Notes under the pieces: generated by a model
Databases searched by the model: none
What the model was told of the DNA's origin: nothing
What the model saw: the letters and a program-made list of their open reading frames with translations, nothing else
DNA from: an uncultured Pelagibacteraceae bacterium
GTDB taxonomy: Bacteria > Pseudomonadota > Alphaproteobacteria > Pelagibacterales > Pelagibacteraceae
NCBI GenBank assembly: GCA_902633185.1
Contig: CACPFN010000002.1
Coordinates: 55,158 to 119,157, forward strand
Length of the DNA: 64,000 nt
Reading direction: 5' to 3'
Position numbers and translations under genes: made by a program
Shown here: positions 9,492 to 18,024 of the stretch, in pieces
Layout of the letters: every line of letters starts with the position of its first letter
How positions within the stretch are numbered: position 1 is the first letter of the stretch

Positions 9492-9597
9492 AATTTCGCA
9501 CAGCAAGTATCGCACCAGTGGGCGAACCCTCGCTGACTGGTGTCGATCTCTTTGTTTCCAAAGACACCGCAAATTGCTGTATTTTGCGGAAGTGCGC
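9492..9597 (-). ncRNA. Structured leader RNA upstream of ffh (unidentified)
   Basis: The roughly 105 bases before ffh are far richer in G and C than the surroundings and fold, on the minus strand, into several perfect stems. CCGCAAA (9589-9583) pairs with TTTGCGG (9573-9567). GGTGTC (9568-9563) pairs with GACACC (9544-9539) and encloses TTTG-GAAA-CAAA, a GNRA-capped helix. CCAGT (9540-9536) pairs with ACTGG (9519-9515) and encloses GGG-TTCG-CCC, a UUCG-capped helix. In addition ACAGCAA (9580-9574), in the loop of the first hairpin, is an exact complement of TTGCTGT (9506-9500), only 8 bases before the ffh ATG, so a pseudoknot or alternative fold could block initiation. It may be a cis-regulatory leader or a separate small RNA. 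I do not see the SRP RNA domain IV consensus. Identity is unknown to me. Confidence 0.6.
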
Positions 9598-9601
9598 GTA
9601 A

Positions 9602-9627
9602 ATTATATTAGAGGTTCAAAAAGTCAA
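9602..9627 (-). promoter_or_regulatory. Possible sigma-70 promoter for ffh operon
   Basis: On the minus strand a perfect -10 TATAAT lies at 9607-9602 and a TTGACT at 9627-9622. The spacer is only 14 bases, shorter than the usual 17, so an alternative weaker -35 (TTATTG, three bases further upstream, 17-base spacing) may be the one used. Transcription would start near 9594-9597, exactly where the structured leader begins, which supports both calls. Confidence 0.5.
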
Positions 9628-9650
9628 TAAATAAGTTAAGTATTATTTAT

Positions 9651-10475
9651 ATGGAATTTGAAGCATTTAAAATGGATGGATTAGGTAACGACTTTGTTAT
9701 TATTGATCAGAGAATAAATAGTTTAAACTTATCAAATGACCAAATCTTAAAAATTTGTGACAGAGATTTCATAGGGTGCGATCAGTTGATCTACATAAAC
9801 AAAAGTCAAAAAGCTGATGCTGATGTTGCTTTTTTTAATTCGGATGGAAGCAGCTCAGATGCATGTGGAAATGGGACTAGATGTGTTGCTTATTTACTAA
9901 GTATTGAAAAAAATAAAAAAGAAATTGAAATTTCGGTATCCTCAAAAATATTAAAATCTAAAGTTCTTAATAATAAAGATGTTGAAACGATAATTGGAAC
10001 TCCAAATTTAGAGTGGAACAAAATTCCTTTAAGTAAAAATCTTGATACTAAAAATCTATCACTTGGCATGATTGATATTGACGGAAATAAAATGAATCGT
10101 GGTATTGCAGTGAATGTTGGAAACCCTCATGTCGTATATTTTTGCGAGGATATAGAAAAAATAAATTTAAAAAAATATGGACCATTAATAGAAAATCATG
10201 AAGTTTTCCCGGAGAAATGCAATGTCACAATAGCTCAGAAAATTAGTGAACAACATTACAAAATTAAAGTTTGGGAGAGGGGTGCAGGTTTAACAAAAGC
10301 TTGCGGGACTGCAGCATGTGCAACAGCAGTCGCAGCTAATTTAAATCAACTACAAAACAGTAATTCAAAAATAGAATTTTCAACAGGAATTTTAAATATT
10401 CAAATTGATAATGAATTAAATATAAAAATGAGAGGTCCTGTATCTGAAATTGAAAAAATTAATATCAAAATATAA
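9651..10475 (+). CDS. dapF: Diaminopimelate epimerase
   Basis: Interconverts LL- and meso-diaminopimelate for lysine and peptidoglycan synthesis. It has 274 residues, normal length. Seen are FKMDGLGNDFVIID at the N-terminus, the first catalytic cysteine in DACGNGTRC near residue 75, GNPHVVYF near 155, and the second catalytic cysteine in TKACGTAACAT near 222. It is divergent from ffh, with 159 bases between the starts. Its stop overlaps the ftsY start (TAATG), so both genes of this two-gene operon are coupled. Confidence 0.97.
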   Translation: MEFEAFKMDGLGNDFVIIDQRINSLNLSNDQILKICDRDFIGCDQLIYINKSQKADADVAFFNSDGSSSDACGNGTRCVAYLLSIEKNKKEIEISVSSKILKSKVLNNKDVETIIGTPNLEWNKIPLSKNLDTKNLSLGMIDIDGNKMNRGIAVNVGNPHVVYFCEDIEKINLKKYGPLIENHEVFPEKCNVTIAQKISEQHYKIKVWERGAGLTKACGTAACATAVAANLNQLQNSNSKIEFSTGILNIQIDNELNIKMRGPVSEIEKINIKI

Positions 10476-11392
10476 TGGGTATTTTTGAAAAATTTAAAAT
10501 CGGATTTAAAAGAAGTGCAAGCAATATAGCATCAGGCCTTAAAGAAATAATAGTTAAGAAAGAAATTGACGATGCAACTCTTGATAAAATAGAAGAATTC
10601 TTGATCGGCTCAGATGTGGGCATAGATGCAGCATCAGAGATAAAATCTATAATTGCTCAAAAAAAAATTGATCCTAAAAATGATCCAATCAAGGAAGTTT
10701 TCGAAATACTTAATAATTATATTTTAGAACTAATGACACCCCTAGAAAAGAAAGATTTTTTCTTAAAAAAAGAAAAGACAAATATAATATTAGTTTCAGG
10801 TGTTAATGGAGTTGGTAAGACAACTACTATTGGAAAATTAGGAAAAATATTTATACAAAATAATAATAAAGTTCTTTTTTCAGCATGCGATACATTTAGA
10901 GCAGCTGCTATTGATCAATTAGAAGAATGGGCTAACAGGGTTGATGCTAAAATTGTAAAATCAGATCCCGGTTCAGATCCAGCCTCAGTTGCTTTTAAAG
11001 CAATGGAAATAGCTCAAAGTCAAAATATAGATCAAGTAATAGTAGACACGGCAGGAAGATTGCAAAATAAAAAGAATTTAATGGATGAATTAAAAAAAAT
11101 AGGAAATGTAATTAAAAAAAGTGATGAAACAGCACCCCACGAGGTTATTTTAGTTTTAGATGCAACATCGGGACAAAATATAATTAATCAACTCGAAGAA
11201 TTTAATAAATTACTTCCAATCACAGGCATCATAATGACAAAACTTGATGGAACTGCAAAAGGTGGGATATTGATTGCGATTTCAAAGAAATATAAAGTAC
11301 CTATTGTTGGTCTCGGGCTTGGAGAAAAAGAGGACGACTTACAAATATTTGAAGCTGAAAAGTTTGCAAATGCTTTTACCCAAGTTAATTAA
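10475..11392 (+). CDS. ftsY: Signal recognition particle receptor FtsY
   Basis: SRP receptor GTPase that docks Ffh-ribosome complexes at the membrane. At 305 residues it is short, lacking the long acidic A domain of enterobacterial FtsY, as is common in alphaproteobacteria. N helix region first, then GVNGVGKTTTIGKLG near 109, DTFRAAAIDQLEEW near 140, VDTAGRLQNKKNLM near 190, and TKLDGTAKGG near 250. The start overlaps the dapF stop by one base. It lies beside ffh but is transcribed from the other side of the shared intergenic region. It converges with the next gene, overlapping 8 bases at the 3' ends. Confidence 0.97.
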   Translation: MGIFEKFKIGFKRSASNIASGLKEIIVKKEIDDATLDKIEEFLIGSDVGIDAASEIKSIIAQKKIDPKNDPIKEVFEILNNYILELMTPLEKKDFFLKKEKTNIILVSGVNGVGKTTTIGKLGKIFIQNNNKVLFSACDTFRAAAIDQLEEWANRVDAKIVKSDPGSDPASVAFKAMEIAQSQNIDQVIVDTAGRLQNKKNLMDELKKIGNVIKKSDETAPHEVILVLDATSGQNIINQLEEFNKLLPITGIIMTKLDGTAKGGILIAISKKYKVPIVGLGLGEKEDDLQIFEAEKFANAFTQVN

Positions 11393-11948
11393 GCAAATTT
11401 TTAGAAATTAAAGGTTTATAGATATTGCACTCAAAATTATTTTTTAGAGATTTATAACCACAGTTTTCAGCATAAGAAGAGATTATAAAATTTAATTTGC
11501 CAGAAGTCTTAGCAATTTCTAGCTTATTATTTTTTATGTCATATTTTAAATTTTCATAAAAATTTTTTTTTGCACTTATCAAAATTAAAGTGTTGTTGTC
11601 ATTTAATAAATAGTATGCAAAATCCTCTGGGAAAAGTGGGTAATTATATTTTTTTGATATTTTTTTAATTTTTTTTGGAAACCAGTCATATGAAATCAAA
11701 GGGTAATCTTTATTTAAATTTTTATCATATAAGTATAAGTCCTGTGGAAAATCATTAATATAATTAGAAAATTCTCCCTTTGCTAAAATAGCTTTCTTCC
11801 GTGTTTTAAAATATAGAGTGAACTCACTATTATAAGAGTTCATTTTTCCAATATAAAAATAATTGTTATCATAGTACTCATAATTTATTTCTGAACTAAG
11901 TTTTGTTGGCAATATTAATAAAAAAAGTAATAAAAGGAATTTATACAT
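11385..11948 (-). CDS. Hypothetical secreted protein
   Basis: I do not recognise this 187-residue protein. It begins with a clear signal peptide (MYKFLLLLFLLILPTKLSSE), and the remainder is rich in Tyr, Asn, Lys and Phe with no repeat and no obvious catalytic motif. There are two cysteines near the C-terminus (AENCGYKSLKNNFECNIYK) that could form a disulfide bond in the periplasm. It stands apart from the hydrolase gene upstream by 48 bases and converges on ftsY, overlapping it by 8 bases. The function is unknown. Confidence 0.7.
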   Translation of the reverse strand: MYKFLLLLFLLILPTKLSSEINYEYYDNNYFYIGKMNSYNSEFTLYFKTRKKAILAKGEFSNYINDFPQDLYLYDKNLNKDYPLISYDWFPKKIKKISKKYNYPLFPEDFAYYLLNDNNTLILISAKKNFYENLKYDIKNNKLEIAKTSGKLNFIISSYAENCGYKSLKNNFECNIYKPLISKNLLN

Positions 11949-11996
11949 ATCTAAAATTAGAATTTAAAAGTGATGTGTATTTGTTTAAATTATGTC

Positions 11997-12809
11997 TTAA
12001 TTTAAACTTTTTATAAAATTGTCGATTGATTGAATTAAATTTTTATTAAATTCCATCATATGGTCGTCGTTGTCATTAAAATAATTTGACTTAACACCAC
12101 CATATTTATTAAATATTTCTTCACCCATATAAAATGGTACAATATTATCCTTTTTCCCATGCATCACATGCATGGGAAACTTTATTTTGTTAATTTTTTC
12201 AATGGATTTATATTTATCTTTTAAAATAATTTTTGCAGGAAGATATGGGTAATATTTTTGTGCCAAAATCTCCATGGATGTAAATGGGGACTCTAATATT
12301 ATACCTGCAAATAAATTGTTACTTGCCGTCTCTATTGCTACAGCAGTGCCAAGAGACTCTCCATAGAGAACAATATCTTTATCTTCTATATTGTTTTGAT
12401 TAAGCCATTCCTTGGCTTTAATTGCATCTTTATAAAGTCCAATTTCTGTTGGTTTGCCTTTGTTTCCACTAAAGCCTCTATATGCAAAAATTAAATAGTT
12501 TAAATCTAAATCTGCAAACTCATTTAGTTTATAAATTCTATTATCTAATTTTCCAGCATTTCCGTGAAAAAAAAGCAAAGTTTTAGAGCTATTATTTTTT
12601 TTGTAATACCATCCAACTAGATCATTATCGGATTGAATAGTTACTTTTTCGATTTTGTGAGATAAAGGTCCCTCATCTAAATAATTATTTTCTCCAGGAT
12701 GATATAATAATTTTCTTTGATAAAAATAAACTATTAGAGAAACTCCAAAGTAAATAATAAAAATATAGAACAGAATTTTTGCAAATAACATTTTAGGCTT
12801 TAATTTCAT
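11997..12809 (-). CDS. Alpha/beta hydrolase, BEM46/ABHD13-like
   Basis: Serine hydrolase of 270 residues, anchored by an N-terminal membrane helix (residues about 8-28, FAKILFYIFIIYFGVSL). The fold follows: oxyanion segment LLFFHGNAGKLDNR near 78, YRGFSGNKGKP near 110, nucleophile elbow GESLGTAVAIE near 150 (GxSxG), a possible acid in MHGKKDNIVPF near 214, and a terminal histidine in NDDHMMEF near 250. Many relatives are annotated as esterases or peptidases of the S9 type; the substrate is unknown. The 5' end overlaps the DMT transporter gene by 17 bases, so it belongs to the MFS-DMT-hydrolase operon. Confidence 0.85.
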   Translation of the reverse strand: MKLKPKMLFAKILFYIFIIYFGVSLIVYFYQRKLLYHPGENNYLDEGPLSHKIEKVTIQSDNDLVGWYYKKNNSSKTLLFFHGNAGKLDNRIYKLNEFADLDLNYLIFAYRGFSGNKGKPTEIGLYKDAIKAKEWLNQNNIEDKDIVLYGESLGTAVAIETASNNLFAGIILESPFTSMEILAQKYYPYLPAKIILKDKYKSIEKINKIKFPMHVMHGKKDNIVPFYMGEEIFNKYGGVKSNYFNDNDDHMMEFNKNLIQSIDNFIKSLN

Positions 12810-13695
12810 TTTTACTTTTTCTTCTTACCAAATAAATACCAAAAAATACAAATATGGTACCTATTAAATGATAATTCTCCAAAATCTCAGAAAAAAATAT
12901 TATTCCATAAAAAGCTCCATAAATTGTGTAGAGGTATAGTGTGAAACCGGTTGTTGATGGTCCTAAGTATTTAATAGTTAATGTGTATAGTGAGAAAGCA
13001 ATTATACCTGGAGAAATTGCTGCAAACAAAATCCAATAATAAAATTCTTCATTGAATAAAGTTTTTTCAAAATAAATATGCTCTATAAAATAAAAAGGCA
13101 AAATAGATAAAAAACCAAAGAAAGATATAATTGTTAGTCTTGGAAAAAAATTAAGTTCTGAATTCCATTGAAAAAGCATAACTGTATAAATCGCCCAGCC
13201 TAATGCTGCTCCTAACATCCAAAAATCTCCAGAAGCAAATTTTAATTCAAGAAGTAAATTGATATCACCCTTTAAAATTACAGCAAACACTCCAACTAGA
13301 CAAAAAAGTAAACCAATAAATTGAAAAATATTTATCTTATCTTTAAAAAGAAAATATGAGATTAAAATTATAAATATTGGTGAAGAAGTATAAAGAATTC
13401 CCATATTAACAATGGTTGTAGATGAACCAGCCATATATGGAAATATTCCACAAACACCACATCCCATCAAACCTAGAAAAAAACTTCTTTTACTCTCTTT
13501 TTTAATAGTCTGAAAATTTTCAACTAAATACTTATAATTTAGGACGAATAAAATAATGAAAAAAATAAACCATCTCCAAAAAGATAAAGATATGGGAGGA
13601 ACATCATCAACACCACCTCTTGCTACAATTAAGTTACTAGCCATAAAAAGTGGCTGAAATAATAGTAGAAAGTATCCGATAAAATTTTTATTCAT
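12793..13695 (-). CDS. DMT-superfamily (EamA) transporter
   Basis: Integral membrane protein of 300 residues with about ten hydrophobic helices in two homologous five-helix halves, the EamA/RhaT layout. The N-terminus has NLIVARGGVDDVPPISLSFWRW, resembling the first EamA repeat; the second repeat begins near residue 150 (DFWMLGAALGWAIYTVM). It ends in a basic tail (VRRKSKNEIKA). Such proteins usually export amino acids or other metabolites; the substrate here is unknown. It overlaps its neighbours at both ends (8 and 17 bases). Confidence 0.88.
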   Translation of the reverse strand: MNKNFIGYFLLLFQPLFMASNLIVARGGVDDVPPISLSFWRWFIFFIILFVLNYKYLVENFQTIKKESKRSFFLGLMGCGVCGIFPYMAGSSTTIVNMGILYTSSPIFIILISYFLFKDKINIFQFIGLLFCLVGVFAVILKGDINLLLELKFASGDFWMLGAALGWAIYTVMLFQWNSELNFFPRLTIISFFGFLSILPFYFIEHIYFEKTLFNEEFYYWILFAAISPGIIAFSLYTLTIKYLGPSTTGFTLYLYTIYGAFYGIIFFSEILENYHLIGTIFVFFGIYLVRRKSKNEIKA

Positions 13696-14896
13696 TTTTA
13701 TTTAAAATTAAAAAAAATAAGTAACTTAAAATGCATAAAAATAAAAAAATTGAAAAAGAAATTTGATAGCTCATTGTAATAGTAGCACCTAAATTTCTGG
13801 AAAAATCTATTATTAAACCAATTATCCATTGTACAAAAAAAGTACCAGAAAATAAAAATACATTGAATGAAGTTAAAGATTTTCCTGCTAATTTAGTAGG
13901 AAAATTTAATGCTATTGCTGGTTGGGTTAAAGAAATTACTATTGATGATAAAATATAAAGAGTGAACATGGTTGCACCAGCTTTGTCTCCCATTATGACT
14001 ATTAAAAATAAAATTATATAACTTACAGGAAGTGTAAATTTTACAATTCTCATACTGTCAATTCCCTTGGAAGATAGTTTTGGCAAAAAATATCCCCATA
14101 TTAAAAAAGAAAAAAGCATAGTTACATTTATCCAAAATAAACCTGTCGCACTTTGTATTGCATCATAACCCGTCACATTTAGCATCCATGGGCCAGCCCA
14201 CAATGTTTGTATTGCTTGAACACCTCCATAATTAAAAAATGCAAGCGGCACTAAGCTAATAAAGAATTTATTTTTCCATATGTGGGAAAGATTTTGAAGA
14301 TTATTATTTTGGTCTTCATCCCTCTTAGTTTCCCACGAGGGTATTAAAATTGATATTAATATTATGCTTATCAAAATTAAAGAGGCTATAATTAAAAAAA
14401 TTGATCGCCAACCAATTATTGGTAATAAAATTTGAACTGGTAGAGTTGATGCAACAAATCCAAAATTTGCAACCATCAACATCCATGAATTTGCACGTTG
14501 TTGATATTTTTCTTCAAACCATACTCTGTAACCAGTTAAAGGACCCATTAAACAAGCAGCAACACCTACACCAATGAAAATTCTAGAAATTAATAAACCT
14601 GCAAAACTTTTAGCAAAAGCAAATGAAATAGTTCCAATAAGAGCAATGATTAATAAATATCCGATAACTTTTTTTGGACCAAATCTATCTAATAACATAC
14701 CAGTAGGAATTTGCATGAGCGAAAACCCTAGAAAATATCCTCCAGCTAAAAGTCCAAGATTTGCGGCACTTAAATTGAATTCAGTTGAAAGAGCAGGTGT
14801 TAATGTTGCGGTAATTGACCTCAGTAAATTTGATATAAAAAAGCCAAAGGCAAATACAGAAAAAATTAGAATACTTTTATTTATTTTATTGATCAT
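13688..14896 (-). CDS. MFS transporter
   Basis: Major facilitator permease, 402 residues, about 12 membrane helices. The loop between helices 2 and 3 carries the family signature (GMLLDRFGPKKVIG near residue 66), and helix 1 contains FGFFISNLLRSITATLTPALS, like the nitrate/cyanate-type and NarK-like branches. Substrate cannot be read from the sequence. It is the first gene of the operon and divergent from the gamma-glutamyltransferase gene, with only 30 bases between the two start codons. Confidence 0.9.
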   Translation of the reverse strand: MINKINKSILIFSVFAFGFFISNLLRSITATLTPALSTEFNLSAANLGLLAGGYFLGFSLMQIPTGMLLDRFGPKKVIGYLLIIALIGTISFAFAKSFAGLLISRIFIGVGVAACLMGPLTGYRVWFEEKYQQRANSWMLMVANFGFVASTLPVQILLPIIGWRSIFLIIASLILISIILISILIPSWETKRDEDQNNNLQNLSHIWKNKFFISLVPLAFFNYGGVQAIQTLWAGPWMLNVTGYDAIQSATGLFWINVTMLFSFLIWGYFLPKLSSKGIDSMRIVKFTLPVSYIILFLIVIMGDKAGATMFTLYILSSIVISLTQPAIALNFPTKLAGKSLTSFNVFLFSGTFFVQWIIGLIIDFSRNLGATITMSYQISFSIFLFLCILSYLFFLILNKNE

Positions 14897-14926
14897 TTAT
14901 ATTTTTTATGAAATTACAGTTCTATT

Positions 14927-16510
14927 ATGAATAATCATTCAACAAAAGATAAAGATGCCATTTCTTCAAATGGTATGGCCGCAACATCACATCCAATAGC
15001 TACAGAAGAAGCTCTTAGAATATTGCAAAAAGGTGGAAATGCAGTGGATGCAGCTATTGCAGCTTCTGTTGTTCTGTCTGTTGCAGAGCCTAATGCCACA
15101 AGTATAGGTGGAGATTGTTTTGCAATAATAAAAATGAATGGCAAAGACCCTGTTTCATATAATGGATCAGGTATTGCTCCAGCAAAAGCAAATTTTGATT
15201 ATTTCAAGGAAAAGAATATAGATAAAATTGGTCTAACAAGTCCTCATGCAGTAACTATTCCTGGTGCATTAGATGCTTGGAATTCAATTCATAATGATTT
15301 TGGAAAACTCGATTTTGAGGAGTTGTTTCACAAAGGTATAGATATTGCAAAGAATGGTTTTAAAGTGACTAAAGTTGTTGCTAACGCCTGGAGCAACGTA
15401 TTTAATAAATTAAACGATAACCCATATTCTAGAAAACATATGCTAAATAATGGTAAAAGTTATCAATTTAATGAGGTAAATAAAAATCCTGCACTTGGAG
15501 AGACTCTCGAAAAAATTTCAAAAAATGGAGTTAAAGAATTTTATGAAGGATCAATTACTGATGATTTAGTTAAAACTTTAAAAGAGTTTGGGGGCTTACA
15601 TACAATTGAAGATTTCCATAAGCAAAAAACTATTAAATCAGACACTTTATCAGATAAATATAGAGATATTATCATTCATCAATGTCCTCCGAGTGGCCCT
15701 GGAATAACAGTTTTAGTAATGATGAAATTATTAGAAAAGTTAGGTATTGAAAAATATGATGTGAATTCATTTGAAAGGTTCCATCTTGAAGCAGAAGTTA
15801 CAAAGCAGGCTTATAAACTTAAAGAGGAAAATATTGGTGATCCAGAATTTGTAGATTTAGATTTAAAAAAAATATTAAGTGAACAAAACATAGATAATAT
15901 CTCAAAAAATATATCTATTAATGGCTGCGCAGATGTTGGAGATCTAAATATTCCAAACCATCCTGAAACAGTTTATTTAAGTGTAGTAGACAGAGATTTA
16001 AATGTAGTTTCAATAATAAATTCTGTTTGCTATGCTTTTGGATCTGGAATAACAGGTGATAAATCTGGAGTGGTTCTTCACAATAGAGGAACTAATTTTA
16101 GAGTTGAAGAAGGTCATCCTAATTGTATTCAAGGATTAAAAAGACCACTACATACCATAATTCCTGGAATAGTTATGAACAACAAAGGAGAATGTGAATT
16201 ATCTTATGGAGTAATGGGGGGACAATATCAACCTGTCGGACAAGTTCATGTTTTAAATAGCATTATTGATTATAACTTAACTCCTCAACAAGCCATTTCA
16301 TTTCCTAGAGCTTTCCATTTCAATAACATTTATAAATTAGAGAAAAGTATTGATGAAAAAATTTTTAATAATTTAAAAGAAGTCGGTCATAATGTTGAGT
16401 ATATAGATGGTACTCATGGAGGTGGACAAGCAATTCAAATAGATAGAGAAAAAGGAAATTTAGTTGGCGGTTCAGATCCAAGAAAAGATGGATACGCAAA
16501 AGGTTATTAA
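14927..16510 (+). CDS. ggt: Gamma-glutamyltransferase family protein
   Basis: Ntn-hydrolase that cleaves gamma-glutamyl amides such as glutathione after self-processing. It has 527 residues. Seen are GNAVDAAIAASVVLSVAEP near residue 37, the substrate region IGGDCFAI near 60, PPSGPGITVL near 255, and the processing site PETVYLSVVD with the candidate nucleophile Thr348; downstream are GSGITGDKSGVVLHNRG and GVMGGQYQP near 430. There is no signal peptide, so it should act in the cytoplasm, unlike the periplasmic enterobacterial enzyme. The residue after Thr348 is Val where GGTs usually have a second Thr. It leads an operon with an acyl-CoA synthetase (5-base gap) and a PanE-like reductase. Some family members have other amidase activities. 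Confidence 0.88.
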   Translation: MNNHSTKDKDAISSNGMAATSHPIATEEALRILQKGGNAVDAAIAASVVLSVAEPNATSIGGDCFAIIKMNGKDPVSYNGSGIAPAKANFDYFKEKNIDKIGLTSPHAVTIPGALDAWNSIHNDFGKLDFEELFHKGIDIAKNGFKVTKVVANAWSNVFNKLNDNPYSRKHMLNNGKSYQFNEVNKNPALGETLEKISKNGVKEFYEGSITDDLVKTLKEFGGLHTIEDFHKQKTIKSDTLSDKYRDIIIHQCPPSGPGITVLVMMKLLEKLGIEKYDVNSFERFHLEAEVTKQAYKLKEENIGDPEFVDLDLKKILSEQNIDNISKNISINGCADVGDLNIPNHPETVYLSVVDRDLNVVSIINSVCYAFGSGITGDKSGVVLHNRGTNFRVEEGHPNCIQGLKRPLHTIIPGIVMNNKGECELSYGVMGGQYQPVGQVHVLNSIIDYNLTPQQAISFPRAFHFNNIYKLEKSIDEKIFNNLKEVGHNVEYIDGTHGGGQAIQIDREKGNLVGGSDPRKDGYAKGY

Positions 16511-16515
16511 TTTAA

Positions 16516-18024
16516 ATGAACTCTAGAATTGTTAGGAATATTATAGAATCACAAAATGATAATCGAATTGCAATAACATCTGAAAGTAGTTCTCCACTAA
16601 AATTTGTTGATTTAAAATCACTAATAGAAAGAATTTCAAAACAATTATCAGGAAATGGTATTAATAATAAAGATCGTGCAGCAATAGTTTTGCCAAACGG
16701 TCCTTTCATGGCAACTAGTTTTTTGGCGATTTCAAGCTACATGTCTGCTGCACCTTTAAACCCTAACTATAAATCTGAAGAATTTGAATTTTACCTAGAG
16801 GATTTAAAGCCAAAGATAGTGATTGTAGAGAAAAATTCTAAAAATTCAGTAGTAGAAGTTGCAAATAAATTAAAAATTCCTGTTTGCGAAATAAAATCAG
16901 ACGGAAATACTTTAAGCGGAGATTTCAATCTTTTTGAAAAAAGCAGTGATTATGTTTTGCCAGGCGAAGATCATGAAGCTCTTGTGCTCCATACTTCGGG
17001 CACTACATCAAGACCTAAAATTGTTCCATTAACAAATAAAAATATTTTTTCTTCAGCAGATAATATCTCCAAAAGTCTTAATTTAACTGATAAAGATCAT
17101 TGTCTAAATATTATGCCATTATTTCATATACATGGCTTAATTGCAGTTCTTGCAGCCTCTATGAAAGTAGGAGCATCTGTATGTACAAGTAGTGGATTTA
17201 ATGCATTAAAATTTTTAGATAATGCAAAAAGAGAGAAAATAACTTGGTATTCTGGAGTACCAACAATGCATCAAGCAATATTGATGAGAGCAGATAAAAA
17301 TCTAGAAACTGCTAAACAATTAAATCTTAGATTTTTAAGATCATCATCAGCATCTCTACCTCCAGCCGTATTTGAAAAACTAAATGAGGTATTTAATTGT
17401 CCAGTAATAGAAGCATATGGAATGACGGAAGCTACTCATCAAATGACCTCAAATCCATTACCGCCTAAGTCCCAAAAACCTGGATTTGTAGGAATTCCTG
17501 CTGGGCCAGAAGTTTGTATTATGGATACTAATAACAAAATTTTAAATCAAGGAGAAGAGGGAGAAGTTTGCATTAAAGGTGAAAATGTTACTTCCGGATA
17601 TGAAAATAATCCAGATGCAAATAAAAATAGCTTTTCGAATGGTTGGTTTAGAACAGGCGATCAGGGATATTTTGATAAAGATGGTTATCTAAAAATCTCT
17701 GGAAGATTAAAGGAAATAATAAATAAAGGTGGCGAAAAGATTTCACCTTTAGAAGTCGATAATATTCTTATGGATCATCCAAATATTGAGCAAGCCGTTT
17801 GCTTTGGATATGAGGATAAAATGCTTGGAGAAGATATAGCTACCGCAATAATCATAAAAGAAGGCATGAAGTGTACTGAAGATGATATAAAAATTTATGC
17901 AAATGAAAAGCTTGCAAAATTTAAAATTCCAAAGAAAATATTTTTTGTAAATGAAATTCCTAAAGGTGCGACAGGTAAACTACAAAGAAATACTTTAGCT
18001 AAAAAGTTTGGATTAGTGAACTGA
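16516..18024 (+). CDS. AMP-dependent acyl-CoA synthetase
   Basis: ANL-superfamily ligase of 502 residues. Motifs: LHTSGTTSRPKIVPLTNKN near 157 (P-loop), MPLFHIHGLIAVL near 200, EAYGMTEATHQM near 304, GWFRTGDQGYFDKDGYL near 376, SGRLKEIINKGGEKISP near 396, and the catalytic C-terminal lysine in PKGATGKLQR near 487. The HIHG segment and the overall short length resemble the oxalate-CoA ligase/Pcs60 branch, but I cannot settle the substrate. It lies 5 bases after ggt, and its TGA overlaps the next start (TGATG). Confidence 0.9.
   Translation: MNSRIVRNIIESQNDNRIAITSESSSPLKFVDLKSLIERISKQLSGNGINNKDRAAIVLPNGPFMATSFLAISSYMSAAPLNPNYKSEEFEFYLEDLKPKIVIVEKNSKNSVVEVANKLKIPVCEIKSDGNTLSGDFNLFEKSSDYVLPGEDHEALVLHTSGTTSRPKIVPLTNKNIFSSADNISKSLNLTDKDHCLNIMPLFHIHGLIAVLAASMKVGASVCTSSGFNALKFLDNAKREKITWYSGVPTMHQAILMRADKNLETAKQLNLRFLRSSSASLPPAVFEKLNEVFNCPVIEAYGMTEATHQMTSNPLPPKSQKPGFVGIPAGPEVCIMDTNNKILNQGEEGEVCIKGENVTSGYENNPDANKNSFSNGWFRTGDQGYFDKDGYLKISGRLKEIINKGGEKISPLEVDNILMDHPNIEQAVCFGYEDKMLGEDIATAIIIKEGMKCTEDDIKIYANEKLAKFKIPKKIFFVNEIPKGATGKLQRNTLAKKFGLVN

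Noticed and set aside
9520..9530. tRNA T-arm-like GGGTTCGCCC
   Set aside because: No acceptor stem, anticodon arm or CCA context; it is better read as a UUCG-capped hairpin.
9492..9572. 27-codon N-terminal extension of ffh in the same frame
   Set aside because: Sequence is unlike Ffh and lies over the structured RNA; the family starts at the ATG at 9491.
9492..9597. SRP (4.5S) RNA gene
   Set aside because: Length fits, and it neighbours ffh, but I do not find the conserved domain IV segment (GGTC...GGAA...AGCAG). Not excluded without a model search.
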